DNA from: Thiosocius teredinicola
GTDB lineage: Bacteria > Pseudomonadota > Gammaproteobacteria > Chromatiales > Chromatiaceae
NCBI RefSeq assembly: GCF_002009425.1
Contig: NZ_CP019936.1
Span: forward strand, 3,955,297-4,019,296
Reading direction: 5' to 3'
Length of the DNA stretch: 64,000 nt
The notes beneath the pieces were generated by a model. It was not told where the DNA came from. It made no database searches and was given only the letters and a program-made list of their open reading frames with translations. A program made the position numbers and the translations under genes. This document shows, one piece after another, positions 1 to 8,274 of the stretch (position 1 is the stretch's first letter; the number at the start of each line of letters is the position of its first letter).

Positions 1-758
1 GATTCGGCGCCCTGCTCTCCACGCTGACGGCGCTTGCGCAGCAGCATCTTCGATAGCAGCAATCCCACTTCGAACAACAGCCACATCGGCACGGCCAGCA
101 AGGTCTGCGAAATGATGTCCGGCGGCGTCAGCAGCATGCCGATGACAAACGAACCGACGATCACGTAGGGCCGCTTCTCCGCCAGCGATTGCGGCGTCGA
201 GATGCCGGCCATCACCAGCAGAATGGTCGCCACCGGTACCTCGAACGCCATACCGAAGGCGAAGAAGAAACGAATGGCGATATCGAGGAAGTCGGCGATA
301 TCGGGCATGACCATGACATCGTCCGGTGTCACGCCGACCAGGAACGGGAACAGCAGCGGCAAGACGACGAAATAGGCAAAGGTCGCGCCGACATAGAACA
401 ACACGATACTCGACGCGAGCAATGGAAACGCCAGGCGCTTCTCGTGCTGGTAGAGGCCGGGCGCGATAAAGCTCCACAGCTGGTAGAGCAGATAAGGCAT
501 CGCGATAAACACGGCGGCAACGAAGGCCAGCTTCAACGGCGTCAGGAACGGCGACAGCACCTTGGTGGCGACCATTGAGTTGCCTTCGGGCAAGGCATTC
601 ATCACCGGTTGAGCGAGCACGTGGAAGATATCGTTGCCGAACGGAAACAGGATCAGCAACAGAACCACCACCGCCAACACCATGCGCAGCAGGCGGTCGC
701 GCAGTTCGATCAGATGGCTGACAAAAGGTTGTTCGGAAAGGTTCGAGTCGTCACTCAT
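1..758 (-). CDS. tatC: Sec-independent protein translocase subunit TatC (partial, 3' end outside window)
   Basis: TatC is the multispanning membrane receptor of the twin-arginine pathway; with TatB it binds RR-signal peptides of folded exported proteins. The reading frame starts with ATG at 758 (MSDDSNLSEQPFVSHLIELR) and stays open to the window edge for about 252 residues. The N-terminal FVSHLIELRDRLLR segment is the TatC signature, and several hydrophobic helices follow (for example VLAVVVLLLILFPF and FVIGMLLTPPDIISQTLLA). The visible C-terminus is basic (KMLLRKRRQRGEQ), so only a short tail is probably missing. It overlaps the end of tatB by 8 bases, implying translational coupling in a tatABC operon downstream of his genes. 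Confidence 0.95.
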   Translation of the reverse strand, partial: MSDDSNLSEQPFVSHLIELRDRLLRMVLAVVVLLLILFPFGNDIFHVLAQPVMNALPEGNSMVATKVLSPFLTPLKLAFVAAVFIAMPYLLYQLWSFIAPGLYQHEKRLAFPLLASSIVLFYVGATFAYFVVLPLLFPFLVGVTPDDVMVMPDIADFLDIAIRFFFAFGMAFEVPVATILLVMAGISTPQSLAEKRPYVIVGSFVIGMLLTPPDIISQTLLAVPMWLLFEVGLLLSKMLLRKRRQRGEQGAE

Positions 759-1077
759 GTTTGGCGTCGGAGGTCTTCGGCTTGTCGCTCACATTCACCG
801 CCGCCTCGGTATCCGATTTGATCTGGTCGAAGGTCTTCTTGGTGTCGTCGACGATCTCATGCAGCGGATTGCTCTGCTTCTGCTTCTCCAGGATCTGGCG
901 CAGTTCGTCGGCCTTCATTTCACGATCGATGTCGTCTTTGACTGAGTTGATGAATCGCCTGCCGCGACCCAGCCACATGCCGGCGGTGCGTGCCAGCTTG
1001 GGCAGTCTTTCCGGCCCAACGACCAACAGCGCCACGACGCCGACAAGCAACAGCTCGAGTAGACCGACATCGAACAT
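751..1077 (-). CDS. tatB: Sec-independent protein translocase subunit TatB
   Basis: TatB forms the substrate-binding receptor complex with TatC in the inner membrane. The 108-residue product has the expected layout: one N-terminal transmembrane helix (FDVGLLELLLVGVVALLVVG), the Gly-Pro hinge GPERLP, an amphipathic helix (LARTAGMWLGRGRRFINSV) and a charged cytoplasmic tail. TatB rather than TatA is indicated by the early acidic FDVG/LLE segment, the hinge GPERLP and the longer tail. It sits 23 bases after tatA and overlaps tatC by 8 bases. No anomaly is visible. Confidence 0.95.
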   Translation of the reverse strand: MFDVGLLELLLVGVVALLVVGPERLPKLARTAGMWLGRGRRFINSVKDDIDREMKADELRQILEKQKQSNPLHEIVDDTKKTFDQIKSDTEAAVNVSDKPKTSDAKHE

Positions 1078-1100
1078 GGCTGGTTACGACCTTGTGAGCG

Positions 1101-1337
1101 TTACTGCTTTTCTTTTTCGCGCGTGGCTTCGCCGTTGATGACTTTCTCGTCGGCCTGCTCGAGTTTTTCGGGATTCTTTTCGGCGTTCTTTTCTTCGTCG
1201 CCCATGGCTTTCTTGAAGCCTTTGACTGCGTTGCCCAGATCACCGCCCAGGTTGCGCAAACGCTTGGTACCGAACAGCAACAACACGATCACCAGGATGA
1301 TTAGCAGCTGCCAGATACTGATTCCACCAATACCCAT
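1101..1337 (-). CDS. tatA: Sec-independent protein translocase subunit TatA
   Basis: TatA oligomerises in the membrane to form the passage for folded proteins delivered by TatBC. The product is 78 residues from the ATG at 1337 ([20 protein letters not shown]). That start is preferred over an upstream in-frame start at 1364 because a GGAGAG Shine-Dalgarno lies just before it and it gives the canonical TatA N-terminus. A single membrane helix is followed by the [20 protein letters not shown] hinge and amphipathic helix, then a lysine/glutamate-rich tail. It is the first gene of tatABC. Confidence 0.95.
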   Translation of the reverse strand: MGIGGISIWQLLIILVIVLLLFGTKRLRNLGGDLGNAVKGFKKAMGDEEKNAEKNPEKLEQADEKVINGEATREKEKQ

Positions 1338-1378
1338 CTCTCTCTCCGGTATTTGCCCGACCACTGGAGGGGCGGGTT

Positions 1379-1412
1379 AAAAATTCAAGCGGGCATGATA
1401 CCTCAAGCCCGC
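1379..1412 (-). terminator. Weak stem-loop between hisE and tatA
   Basis: Reading the minus strand, GCGGGC (1412-1407) and GCCCGC (1394-1389) can form a 6-bp GC stem with a 12-base loop, followed by TTGAATTTTT. It may partly terminate the his transcript before tatABC. The stem is short, so read-through or no function is possible. Confidence 0.35.
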
Positions 1413-1492
1413 ACGGCTGTGTTTTGCCGACATCCTGTCGACGCCCACCACGGTTAGGCAGTAAGCGCATAATTTGGTTGCAGAAAAAGGTT

Positions 1493-1810
1493 TTATTGGC
1501 CGCGCTGGGCCTTTTCTTCCAGTCCCGACAGGCCGAAACGCCGTTGCAGCTCTTTCTCGACATCGTCGGGATGCAGCCCCTGGTCGGCCAGCAGCACCAT
1601 GCAGTGAAACCATAAGTCGGCCACTTCGTACACGATCTTGTCTCGATCGCCGTCTTTCGCGGCCATTACCGTCTCAGTAGCCTCTTCACCGATCTTCTTC
1701 AGGATCGCATCGAGACCCTTGCTGTACAGTTTGGCGACATAGGACTCGCCCGGGTCTGCCTGTTTGCGTTGCTCAAGCACGTCGGCCAATTGGCTCAGGG
1801 TGTCACTCAT
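1493..1810 (-). CDS. hisE: Phosphoribosyl-ATP pyrophosphatase HisE
   Basis: HisE hydrolyses phosphoribosyl-ATP to phosphoribosyl-AMP, the second step of histidine synthesis. The ATG at 1810 gives a 105-residue protein ([20 protein letters not shown]); an upstream in-frame TTG at 1825 would add only five residues. The MazG-like all-alpha signature is present: [15 protein letters not shown] with its metal-binding acidic residues, then [19 protein letters not shown]. It is a stand-alone HisE, not a HisIE fusion, and no hisI lies between hisF and hisE, unlike the common gammaproteobacterial order hisF-hisI-hisE. It is 72 bases downstream of hisF. Confidence 0.95.
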   Translation of the reverse strand: MSDTLSQLADVLEQRKQADPGESYVAKLYSKGLDAILKKIGEEATETVMAAKDGDRDKIVYEVADLWFHCMVLLADQGLHPDDVEKELQRRFGLSGLEEKAQRGQ

Positions 1811-1882
1811 GAAAGGCTCGCTCAAAGGCTGTTGAAGTAATCGACCGACTTAACATTCGGCCCGGGCGCCGGCAAACCGCGC

Positions 1883-2641
1883 TTACAGACGGACCTCGAC
1901 GCCCTGCTCGGCCATGAATTGCTTGGCCTCGCCGATCGAATACTCGGCGAAGTGAAAGATCGACGCAGCCAGCACCGCATCGGCGCCGCCGACTTTGACG
2001 CCGTCGACCAGGTGTTGCAGGTTGCCTACGCCGCCGGAGGCAATGACCGGGATCGGCACCGCCGCGGCTACCGCGTGGGTCAGTTCATTGTCGAAACCGA
2101 TCTTCGTACCGTCACGGTCCATGCTGGTCAACAGGATCTCGCCGGCACCGAAGTCGGCCATCTTGCGCGCCCACTCGAGGGCATCGATTCCGGTCGGCTT
2201 GCGCCCGCCGTGGGTGAAGATCTCCCAGTGATCGTCGACCCGCTTGGCATCGATCGCCACCACGATACACTGCGAACCGAAGCGGTCCGTCACCTCTTTG
2301 ACGAACTCCGGGTTGAACACCGCAGCCGAGTTGATCGCCACCTTGTCAGCGCCGGCGTTCAGCATGCGCAACACGTCTTCCGCCTTGCGGATACCGCCGC
2401 CCACGGTCAGCGGAATGAAGACCTCGGAGGCCACCTGCTCGACCACGTGCACAATGGTGTCGCGCTCGTGCGCGGTCGCGGTGATGTCGAGAAAGGTGAT
2501 CTCGTCGGCGCCTTCTTCGTTGTACCGTCGGGCGACTTCGACCGGGTCGCCGGCATCGCGGATATCGACGAACTTGACGCCCTTGACGACGCGCCCGGCA
2601 TCGACATCCAGGCAGGGGATAATGCGTTTTGCCAGTCCCAT
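1883..2641 (-). CDS. hisF: Imidazole glycerol phosphate synthase, cyclase subunit HisF
   Basis: HisF is the (beta-alpha)8 barrel subunit that uses ammonia from HisH to convert PRFAR to imidazole glycerol phosphate and AICAR. The ATG at 2641 gives 252 residues beginning [20 protein letters not shown]; the frame is open further upstream but that part has no HisF similarity. The two catalytic aspartates are visible as Asp12 in CLDVD and in VVAIDAKR. Phosphate-binding loops VGGGI and IASGGVGN are intact. It follows hisA by 22 bases. Its AICAR by-product links to purine synthesis. Confidence 0.97.
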   Translation of the reverse strand: MGLAKRIIPCLDVDAGRVVKGVKFVDIRDAGDPVEVARRYNEEGADEITFLDITATAHERDTIVHVVEQVASEVFIPLTVGGGIRKAEDVLRMLNAGADKVAINSAAVFNPEFVKEVTDRFGSQCIVVAIDAKRVDDHWEIFTHGGRKPTGIDALEWARKMADFGAGEILLTSMDRDGTKIGFDNELTHAVAAAVPIPVIASGGVGNLQHLVDGVKVGGADAVLAASIFHFAEYSIGEAKQFMAEQGVEVRL

Positions 2642-2663
2642 CGTATTCGCCTCGCTGGCCCCG

Positions 2664-3401
2664 TCAGGCGCTGAGTTCGTCGGCCAGCTTCTGCCCTTCG
2701 GCCAGGTCGAGCGTGCCTTCGTAGATCGCCCGGCCGGTGATGGCGCCGATGATGTTGTCGCTCTCGACTTCACACAGGCGGCGCACATCGTCGATATTGG
2801 TGATACCGCCCGATGCGATGACCGGGATGCGCACCGCATTGGCGAGCTTTGCCGTGGCTTCGACATTGACGCCCTGCATCATGCCATCACGGCTGATATC
2901 GGTGTACACGATCGAATCCACACCGTCGTTCTCGAAATGTTGCGCCATGTCGATCACGTCGTGGCGCGACAGCTTCGACCAGCCCTCAACCGCCACCTTG
3001 CCGTCTTTGGCATCCAGGCCGACGATGATGTGACCGGGGAAAGCCAGGCAGATCTCCGACACGAAATGCGGTTCGCGGACCGCCTTGGTACCCAGGATGC
3101 ACCATTTCACACCGGCATCCAGATAGGCCTCGACCGTTTCAGCATTGCGAATACCGCCACCCACCTGGATCGGCAGGTCGGGGAAGGCATCGGCGATGCG
3201 CCGCACCGGTTCGGCGTTGACCGGCTTGCCTTCGAATGCGCCATTGAGGTCAACCATGTGCAAGCGACGCGCGCCGGCGTCGACCCAGCGCTGGGCGATC
3301 TCCAGCGGATCGTCGGAGAACACCGTGTCGTCTTCCATAACGCCTTGGCGCAGGCGAACACACTTGCCGTCTTTAAGGTCGATAGCGGGGATCAAAATCA
3401 T
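2664..3401 (-). CDS. hisA: Phosphoribosylformimino-5-aminoimidazole carboxamide ribotide isomerase HisA
   Basis: HisA catalyses the Amadori rearrangement of ProFAR to PRFAR. The 245-residue barrel starts [20 protein letters not shown] with catalytic Asp8, and the second catalytic Asp lies in [13 protein letters not shown]. Phosphate-binding segments VGGGIRN and IASGGI are present, showing the half-barrel duplication shared with HisF. Length and motifs are typical. It lies between hisH and hisF in the minus-strand operon. Confidence 0.97.
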   Translation of the reverse strand: MILIPAIDLKDGKCVRLRQGVMEDDTVFSDDPLEIAQRWVDAGARRLHMVDLNGAFEGKPVNAEPVRRIADAFPDLPIQVGGGIRNAETVEAYLDAGVKWCILGTKAVREPHFVSEICLAFPGHIIVGLDAKDGKVAVEGWSKLSRHDVIDMAQHFENDGVDSIVYTDISRDGMMQGVNVEATAKLANAVRIPVIASGGITNIDDVRRLCEVESDNIIGAITGRAIYEGTLDLAEGQKLADELSA

Positions 3402-3454
3402 CGTCGTGTCTCTACTCAGCGCTCATCGCCGGCGATGGCCGGCCACTCATAACC

Positions 3455-4096
3455 TTAGGGTTGCCAGTTCACAAAATTGCGTAGCAGTTGCAGTCCCGCG
3501 TCCGCGCTCTTCTCTGGGTGAAACTGGGTTGCGAACACATTGTCGCGCGCGATCGCACAGGTGAAACGCACGCCGTAGTCGGTGGTCGCCGCGACCAACG
3601 ACGCATCTTCAGGCATCACCCGGTAGCTGTGCACGAAATAAAACCGGCTGCCGTCGTCGATACCGTTCCACAGCGGATGTTCCTGCTCCTGTCGTACCTG
3701 GCTCCACCCCATGTGCGGAATCTTCAGCGGCAGGCCGTTGTCACCGAGCGGCAGGTTGTCGAAGCGGCGCACTTCGCCGTCGAACAGGCCCAGCAGCTCA
3801 GTGCCGCCATTCTCCTCGGAACGGCGCAGCAGTACCTGCATGCCCATGCAGATACCGAGAAACGGCTTGTTCGCGGCGGCGCTTAGAACCGCCTGGTTGA
3901 GGTGGTGATCGCTGATCGCCAACATACAATCGCGCGCCGCACCCTGACCGGGGAACACCACGCGGTCGGCCTCGCCGATATAGCGTGGGTCGCTGCTTAC
4001 CTGCACCTCGGCGCCATCGGCAACGTACTCGACCGCCTTCGATACCGAACGCAGGTTTCCCATGCCGTAATCGATCACGGCAATCTTCTGAACCAC
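3455..4096 (-). CDS. hisH: Imidazole glycerol phosphate synthase, glutaminase subunit HisH
   Basis: HisH is the class I glutamine amidotransferase that supplies ammonia to HisF. The 213-residue product carries the catalytic triad: Cys83 in FLGICMGMQ, and His193 and Glu195 in QFHPEKS. It starts with GTG at 4096 (MVQKIAVIDYGMGN), preceded by GGGGAT as ribosome-binding site; no better ATG exists near the conserved IDYGMGN start. It begins 12 bases after hisB ends. The oxyanion segment PGQGAARDCM is present, so the enzyme looks functional. Confidence 0.96.
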   Translation of the reverse strand: MVQKIAVIDYGMGNLRSVSKAVEYVADGAEVQVSSDPRYIGEADRVVFPGQGAARDCMLAISDHHLNQAVLSAAANKPFLGICMGMQVLLRRSEENGGTELLGLFDGEVRRFDNLPLGDNGLPLKIPHMGWSQVRQEQEHPLWNGIDDGSRFYFVHSYRVMPEDASLVAATTDYGVRFTCAIARDNVFATQFHPEKSADAGLQLLRNFVNWQP

Positions 4097-4108
4097 GAGC
4101 GTAATCCC

Positions 4109-4705
4109 CTACAGACTGCCCTTGGTGGACGGAATCACATCGCCGAGACGCTCATCCGGTTCGATCGCCATGCGCAGGGCGCGCCCGAAAGCCTTGAATA
4201 TGGTCTCGGCCTGGTGGTGGGCGTTGCTGCCGCGCAGGTTGTCGACGTGCAAGGTGACACCCGCATGGTTGACGAATCCCTGGAAGAACTCGTGAAACAG
4301 GTCGACATCGAAACCGCCGATCATGCCGCGGGTGAAATCGACATCGAATACCAGGCCCGGCCGGCCGGAAAGATCGAGCACCACGCGCGACAGGGCTTCG
4401 TCGAGCGGCACATAGGCATGGCCGTATCGCCGGATACCCTTTTTGTCACCCACCGCCTGGCTGAACGCCTGACCGAGAGTGATACCGATATCTTCCACCG
4501 TGTGGTGCGCGTCGATGTGTAGATCGCCCTTGGCGACGATCTCAATATCGACCAGACCATGGCGTGCGATTTGGTCGAGCATATGCTCGAGAAACGGCAC
4601 GCCGGTGTCGAAACACGCCTTGCCGGTGCCATCGAGGGCAATGCTTACCGATATCTGAGTTTCCAGAGTGTCGCGCTTGATGCTGGCGCTACGAGCCACT
4701 TTCAT
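4109..4705 (-). CDS. hisB: Imidazoleglycerol-phosphate dehydratase HisB (monofunctional)
   Basis: HisB dehydrates imidazole glycerol phosphate to imidazole acetol phosphate. From ATG 4705 the protein has 198 residues, the size of the stand-alone dehydratase. It therefore lacks the N-terminal histidinol-phosphatase domain of the bifunctional E. coli enzyme, and a separate phosphatase must be encoded elsewhere. Metal-ligand histidine motifs are visible: [27 protein letters not shown] and [13 protein letters not shown]. It heads hisB-hisH-hisA-hisF-hisE, 82 bases downstream of dtd. Confidence 0.97.
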   Translation of the reverse strand: MKVARSASIKRDTLETQISVSIALDGTGKACFDTGVPFLEHMLDQIARHGLVDIEIVAKGDLHIDAHHTVEDIGITLGQAFSQAVGDKKGIRRYGHAYVPLDEALSRVVLDLSGRPGLVFDVDFTRGMIGGFDVDLFHEFFQGFVNHAGVTLHVDNLRGSNAHHQAETIFKAFGRALRMAIEPDERLGDVIPSTKGSL

Positions 4706-4787
4706 GCTCCAAAAGATATGCCGCTGTATTCGTGGGAATTCTACGCCAAATAGCACGCATCGGGGCAAATTCGCAGTGCGGGACCGA

Positions 4788-5225
4788 TCAGGTCTCCAGC
4801 CAGAACGTGACCGGCCCGTCATTGACCAGCCCGACCTGCATATCGGCGCCGAATCGCCCGCTCTGCACGCCCTTGGCCTGCGCTGCGGCGTGTGCCAACA
4901 GATAGGCAAACAGGCGCGCTCCCTCATCCGGTGGCGCTGCACCCGAAAAACTCGGCCGACGTCCCTTGCGGGTATCCGCCGCCAAGGTGAACTGCGGCAC
5001 CAACAACAGCCCACCGCCGATATCGGCAACACTGAGGTTCATTTTGTCTTCGCTGTCGGCAAACACCCGGTAACCCAGCAGGCGCTGCAGCAAACGATCC
5101 GCCTCCGCCTCGCTATCGTTTTTCTGCACACCGACCAACACCAGCAGGCCGCGACCGATCTCCGCAATACGTTCGCCATTGACCTCTACAAAGGCATGAG
5201 ACACGCGCTGAAGCAGTCCGATCAA
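4788..5225 (-). CDS. dtd: D-aminoacyl-tRNA deacylase
   Basis: Dtd hydrolyses D-amino acids (and glycine) mischarged on tRNA. The 145-residue product begins [18 protein letters not shown], matching the family start; the initiation codon is TTG at 5225 and no ATG fits the conserved N-terminus. The [12 protein letters not shown] segment corresponds to the usual SQFTLAAD active-site loop with Pro in place of Ser, and the C-terminal [11 protein letters not shown] is the cross-subunit Gly-Pro motif. It is divergent from the DUF1631 gene and may be the first gene of the his transcript. Confidence 0.93.
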   Translation of the reverse strand: MIGLLQRVSHAFVEVNGERIAEIGRGLLVLVGVQKNDSEAEADRLLQRLLGYRVFADSEDKMNLSVADIGGGLLLVPQFTLAADTRKGRRPSFSGAAPPDEGARLFAYLLAHAAAQAKGVQSGRFGADMQVGLVNDGPVTFWLET

Positions 5226-5357
5226 TACCCGATCCTCCCGGCTGAAGTGGGCGATTTCGAAGCGAATTCCCTCAATATAATCGCTGGCACGTCGAATTAA
5301 CGGTTAGTATTCTACCTTTTAGCGCCGCTCCCCAGTGCCCCGCTGAACCGGAAAAAT

Positions 5358-7610
5358 ATGCAAACAACGATTCAGAAGACCCTCTCCGAGTGGGAAGAAG
5401 ACGTCAGCAAATCGCTCATCGAAGGCCTGCGTCAACTGTTCGATTCTTCCAGCCAAGTGCTGCTCGAGTTCGCTGACGCTGCCGAAAACAATCGGCTGCA
5501 GCGTCTGTTCTTCGACGCGCAACGAGAGTTCTACCTCAAAGAAGAAATCATCGTTACCGAGTTTCAGAACCAGCTGCTCGAACGCATGCGTTCTTTCTCC
5601 AAAATCACCGACACCAGCAAACAGCTCGGCGCCGACACGCTCAGCCTGGTGGACGTCGAAGACTACGAGCGCTCACTGGCTCTCGAAACCATCGCCAAGC
5701 GCGCGGTCGACAAACAGCAAAGTCAGCTTCACGGTCTGGCACAACGCCTGTCGGTACTGCTCGGCGGTCGCCCGATAGACGCCGAACACGTGCCCGGCAA
5801 TCCAATGCAGGTGATCCGCGCATTCGACCCAGCCAGTCGCAAACTGGAGGTCGAGAAAGAAGTAAGGCTGGTCTTCTACACCCTGTTCGATCGCTACGTC
5901 GTCGGGCGCCTGGGCGGCTTGTATAACGAGTTCAACGAGCGTCTGGTCGAGATGGGCATCCTGCCCAACGTCAAGTACGACTACCAGAAGTTCGGACCGT
6001 CGAGCAGCGCTGCCGGCTCCGCCGCGGACGAGCAGATCGACGAATCGCGCGAGCGCACCCCCGAATACGATCCTGCGGCATACGCAGCCGACGAAGACTC
6101 CGACTGGGGATATACCGAACCTGCGCAACGCCTGCGCCCGGCAACCCCGACCTCGGCGGAAACACTGGCCGCGATCAGCTCGCTGCTGATGGAGAAGCGC
6201 CGGCGCCAGTCGCCGCCGCCTCCGCTGCAGACCTCGGTACCGATCACGCCGAGTGCTGCGAATGTCGGCGAGGCGATTGCGGATGTGCGCGTCCTGCAGG
6301 AAGCACCGCACCCGGTGCCGATACCCACCGGACCGATCGGCACCAAGGTATCGGTCGATGCCGCTCTGCTGTTGAAGGTCAAGGGCGCGCTGGAGAAACA
6401 ACGCCAGATCATCAAGGGCCTGGTCGGTCGCGATCGACTCGAAAGCAAGGACGAGGACGTCATCGATATCGTCGGCATGCTGTTCGAGGCCATGCTGAAC
6501 GAGAAACTGCTGCCGAACTCGGTCAAGACCCTGCTCAGCCACCTGCATACACGCTATCTGAAGATAGCGGTGCAGGATCCACACTTCCTCGACAATAACA
6601 AGCACCCGGCGCGGCGCCTGTTCGAGCGCATGGTCGATGCCGGGATGCGTTGGGTGCGCGAAGAAAACCTGCGCGCAGGCATCTATCCGCAGTTGCAGGA
6701 GATCGTCACCCGCATTCTCGAACGCGAGACGCTCGACGAGCCGTTCTTCAACACACAGATTGCCGAACTCGAAGCCGCCGAAAAGAAACTCGAACAACAG
6801 ACTACGGCGGCCGAAGAGCGCACCCTCGAGAGCGAGCGTGGACGCGCGCGCCTGGAACAGGCGAAAGATATCGTCAAGAACACCATCGACGACATCAGTG
6901 GCGACATCGAGGTTGCGCCGGCAGTCATCACCTTCCTGTCGACCACCTATGCCGACTATCTCACCCTGCTGTTATTGCGCAATGACCTCGATACCGAATC
7001 ACGCGCGTGGAGCAACGCCTACAGCGTGGGCGAGGCGCTGGTCGCAGCCGCTGTTTACGCCGCCAAAGGCCAGCCGCTGGGTGCCGACATCCGCAAGGAC
7101 CTGACCACCCGTCTCGAAACCACGGTGGGAAGCCTGATCCCGCATCACGAACAGAACATCCGACGGGTTATCGAAGCACTGGATAAAACTCCAGAAACCA
7201 CGGTCGTGGCCGCTAAGAAATCGACGGCAGCAGCACAACCGGCTAAACCGAAGGTCGCCGCAACCGCCTCCGTATCGCAGGCGGCGCACGACCACGATGA
7301 AGTCGAGCCGACCATGGAAGACATCAGGATCTCCGAGAAACTGATGCGCGAGGCCGGCAGCTGGTTTGTGATGCAGGACCAGGATGGAAAAGACGAACAG
7401 GCAGTGAAGCTCTTGTGGGTCAACCCGCATACCAAGAATGTCCTGTTCGTTGACCAACACGGTGCAAAGATCGCACTGATGCCTGCTGTCGCAGTGGCGC
7501 GCAAGATCCGGAGCGGCAGTGTCCGTCCGATGCGCCAGGAAACATCGAGTTTTGTGGCGCGTTCGCTCAGGCGCATCCGCCGCGCGTTGGAAGAGACAGT
7601 GAATGGCTGA
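5358..7610 (+). CDS. DUF1631 family protein
   Basis: A 750-residue soluble protein with no signal peptide or membrane helix, recognised as a DUF1631-type protein found in gammaproteobacteria. The family function is unknown. The N-terminal third is helical and charged. Residues ~220-290 form a low-complexity acidic, proline-rich linker. The central part (~330-600) contains helical segments such as NEKLLPNSVKTLLSHLHTRY and a long E/K/R/Q coiled coil. The C-terminus (WFVMQDQDGKDEQAVKLLWV and onward) looks like a small beta domain. Start ATG 5358 follows GGAAAA. Its last 8 bases overlap the PilZ gene, so the two are translated together, which suggests a link to c-di-GMP or cell-surface control (inference). 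Confidence 0.8.
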   Translation: MQTTIQKTLSEWEEDVSKSLIEGLRQLFDSSSQVLLEFADAAENNRLQRLFFDAQREFYLKEEIIVTEFQNQLLERMRSFSKITDTSKQLGADTLSLVDVEDYERSLALETIAKRAVDKQQSQLHGLAQRLSVLLGGRPIDAEHVPGNPMQVIRAFDPASRKLEVEKEVRLVFYTLFDRYVVGRLGGLYNEFNERLVEMGILPNVKYDYQKFGPSSSAAGSAADEQIDESRERTPEYDPAAYAADEDSDWGYTEPAQRLRPATPTSAETLAAISSLLMEKRRRQSPPPPLQTSVPITPSAANVGEAIADVRVLQEAPHPVPIPTGPIGTKVSVDAALLLKVKGALEKQRQIIKGLVGRDRLESKDEDVIDIVGMLFEAMLNEKLLPNSVKTLLSHLHTRYLKIAVQDPHFLDNNKHPARRLFERMVDAGMRWVREENLRAGIYPQLQEIVTRILERETLDEPFFNTQIAELEAAEKKLEQQTTAAEERTLESERGRARLEQAKDIVKNTIDDISGDIEVAPAVITFLSTTYADYLTLLLLRNDLDTESRAWSNAYSVGEALVAAAVYAAKGQPLGADIRKDLTTRLETTVGSLIPHHEQNIRRVIEALDKTPETTVVAAKKSTAAAQPAKPKVAATASVSQAAHDHDEVEPTMEDIRISEKLMREAGSWFVMQDQDGKDEQAVKLLWVNPHTKNVLFVDQHGAKIALMPAVAVARKIRSGSVRPMRQETSSFVARSLRRIRRALEETVNG

Positions 7611-7974
7611 ACTGGAGAATCAATCTACCGTGGACGAACGCCGCAAAAGCGATCGTGTCGACGCACATAACGAGGGCCTGCGTGTCTTCAATGTGATCGA
7701 CGACCAGCCCCTCGGTCTCGTCGGCAACCTGTGCGACGAAGGCCTGATGCTGATCACCCATCGGGAGTTGTTCGCGAACGGCATTCTCCAAATGCGTGTC
7801 GACATGCCGCAGTACCTGAACGAGCCATCGATCAGCGTCGGCGCCAAGGTACTGTGGTGCACACCCGCCAACTCGCCGAATGAATTCTGGGTCGGGCTGG
7901 AAATCATCGATATCAGCGATACCGGCCGCAAGGCTATTCAAAAACTGCTCGCCTTCCTCGCAGCCAACAGCTGA
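7603..7974 (+). CDS. PilZ domain protein
   Basis: A 123-residue single-domain PilZ protein; PilZ domains are small beta barrels that often bind cyclic di-GMP. The basic N-terminal motif ERRKSDRVDAHN supplies the RxxxR element. The second motif reads NLCDEG, where the usual form is [D/N]xSxxG, so the serine is replaced by cysteine and binding strength is uncertain. The rest (GAKVLWCTP and FWVGLEIIDIS) matches the PilZ fold. It starts inside the end of the DUF1631 gene (8-base overlap). A hybrid kinase with GGDEF and EAL domains lies 300 bases downstream. Confidence 0.85.
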   Translation: MAELENQSTVDERRKSDRVDAHNEGLRVFNVIDDQPLGLVGNLCDEGLMLITHRELFANGILQMRVDMPQYLNEPSISVGAKVLWCTPANSPNEFWVGLEIIDISDTGRKAIQKLLAFLAANS

Positions 7975-8274
7975 GCCGAGCGTTTCCATCGGCGGCAATC
8001 CCGCCCTCGCCGAAAGGTTTCACCGCCGTTTCAGGCACTAAATGATTGACACCCGCCGCCGACAACCTCTGAAGGGCGTCTGTATTCCGGCGGCATCGTC
8101 GATCAACCATGGTCGGTGCGCACTGTTGATGCAGGACGCTTCCAGGCAAATCATGAAAATGCATCCGCTTTACATCTGCAGGGATCGGTTTCTGCCGCGG
8201 CGCTATCGTCGGGCGGATGCCTCGTTGCATGCCGCCGAATCGACGACTCGCCGCCACGCTGGAGCCGATTGAGC
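7975..8274. other. Non-coding gap before the hybrid kinase
   Basis: About 300 bases without a convincing gene. The kinase frame is open here back to a GTG at 8116, but this stretch encodes low-quality sequence ([14 protein letters not shown]) with no domain. No GEMM-type c-di-GMP riboswitch and no clear terminator could be recognised. It probably holds the promoter of the kinase gene. Confidence 0.5.

Noticed and set aside
7975-8274. c-di-GMP (GEMM) riboswitch before the hybrid kinase
   Set aside because: The conserved GEMM core and tetraloop-receptor pieces could not be found.
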